Source: Heterodera schachtii
Taxonomy: Eukaryota; Nematoda; Chromadorea; Rhabditida; Heteroderidae
Length of the DNA stretch: 64,000 nt
Assembly (NCBI GenBank): GCA_023374025.1
Contig: SIJG01000037.1
Span: forward strand, 337,680 to 401,679
Direction of reading: 5' to 3'
Made by a program: the position numbers and the translations under genes. The notes below the pieces were generated by a model. The model ran no database searches. It was not told the DNA's origin and saw nothing but the letters and a program-made list of their open reading frames with translations. Of the stretch, positions 63,365 through 64,000 are shown one piece after another; within the stretch, counting starts at the first letter, position 1, and every line of letters begins with the position of its first letter.

Positions 63365-64000
63365 ATGATTGAGTCTTTGGTCGAACGCGCTTGGGGCTGT
63401 TTCTTTGAGCCTTCTGATCACAAATTGGTTGAGAAGTTGAAAATGCCGAGCAGAGAAGAAGAGATAAGCCGAAGAGAACAGAAGCAGACGGAGGAACGGT
63501 CGAAGAAAAGGCAAAATTTTGAGTGGCGGCGGCGCAGCGAATCCGAAGGCAGTGAATGTGCCCGCAGCAGAGCGATGGGGCCAGAAGCGATTGACGAAGC
63601 TTTTCGGCAAATGCTCGCCGAATTGGACCTGAACGAGGAGAAGCAGCGGGAGCTGACGGCACAGAGCCGAGAATGGAAATGGAAAATGCTGGTGGCACAG
63701 CGCGAGAAAAGGACAAAAACGGTGAGGCATTGGCGGAGATTGGCATTTTGTGCTGCTTTGAAAAGGGATGAAAAGCTCACATTTTGGCATGGCATCTCTC
63801 CGCCGATGGAATTACGACAATTTTTGCCAATTAATTTCAGGGGCATTCCGACGAATTGCGCGAATGTGAGAATGTGTTGCGGCAACTAAATGCTTTAAAC
63901 GGGCGTTTCCCCGACGCTTACGAATTGCCTTTGGCCGTTCAAAGGGTGGAGGCATTGGCGGCGACTTTGCGCACTGAGAGTTTCAGGTGGGAGAAACAAA
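63365..64000 (+). CDS. daam-1: DAAM-type formin, N-terminal part (cut by window end)
   Basis: Formins nucleate actin filaments; DAAM proteins link Rho/Dishevelled signals to actin. Start ATG 63365, after the acceptor-like TTTCTGTTTAG: MIESLVERAWGCFFEPSDHK resembles the short Cys-containing N-terminus of DAAM. The GTPase-binding domain starts in exon 1 (AIDEAFRQMLAELDLNEEKQ, then REWKWKMLVAQREKRTKT, compare ELDLxxxxREAMxxLPxEKKWQI). A 119-nt-class intron follows, then the second exon (63841-63986; ECENVLRQLNALNGRFPDAY and LPLAVQRVEALAATLRTESF) runs into the armadillo part and a donor at the window edge. FH1 and FH2 lie beyond the window. Diaphanous-type formin is the alternative. Confidence 0.72.

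Overview
The window is eukaryotic. Genes are split by many very short introns (often 45-60 nt), and the recognisable proteins are metazoan, several with well-known nematode counterparts (novel PKC, SRF/UNC-120-like MADS protein, shugoshin, DDX5/17 helicase, DAAM formin, NDUFAF1, RAB3GAP2, FMRFamide-receptor-like GPCR). Short introns, several GC-AG introns, crowded genes and very frequent poly-C/poly-G runs fit a nematode, possibly a plant-parasitic tylenchid (cyst-nematode type). The clade call is inference; the species cannot be fixed from this window.

Layout. 1-1253 (+): 3' part of an SR-rich CLASRP-like splicing factor. 1711-2696 (+): mitochondrial ribosomal protein S11. 2.7-5.6 kb: intergenic, with a 30-bp-class pyrimidine minisatellite. 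5612-9861 (+): complete novel protein kinase C (epsilon/PKC-1 type), with a purine-only 37-bp minisatellite in a kinase-domain intron. 10.5-22.9 kb (-): three closely spaced co-oriented genes read leftward, RAB3GAP2, then PHF10/SAYP, then PPP1R21 (KLRAQ), about 240-260 bp apart and operon-like. 22.9-26.8 kb: repeat-rich block with two inverted arrays of a 14-bp motif around a small gene, a 70-bp unit array of GNA-loop hairpins, and a 30-bp minisatellite. 27.3-28.1 kb (+): a tyrosine kinase whose catalytic core is deleted. 28.8-35.1 kb (-): serum response factor. 38.4-40.0 kb (+): NDUFAF1. 40.2-40.8 kb (-): SLIRP-like mitochondrial RRM protein with an apparent 1-base frameshift. 41.7-43 kb (-): unrecognised gene. 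45.2-45.7 kb (-): secreted phospholipase A2. 46.1-47.4 kb (+): shugoshin. 48.2-51.2 kb (-): peptide GPCR. 56.4-59.9 kb (+): DDX5/17 helicase. 63.4 kb to the end (+): DAAM-type formin, cut by the window edge.

The genes are mostly housekeeping and signalling genes. Three serve mitochondria (MRPS11, NDUFAF1, SLIRP). The unusual biology is in the repeats: at least three non-autonomous DNA elements with inverted ends and direct flanking duplications (8, 9 and about 11 bp), several foldback structures, a hairpin array whose loops are all of the GNA type, and strand-asymmetric minisatellites. No prokaryotic feature, CRISPR array or rRNA was seen, and no intact tRNA.
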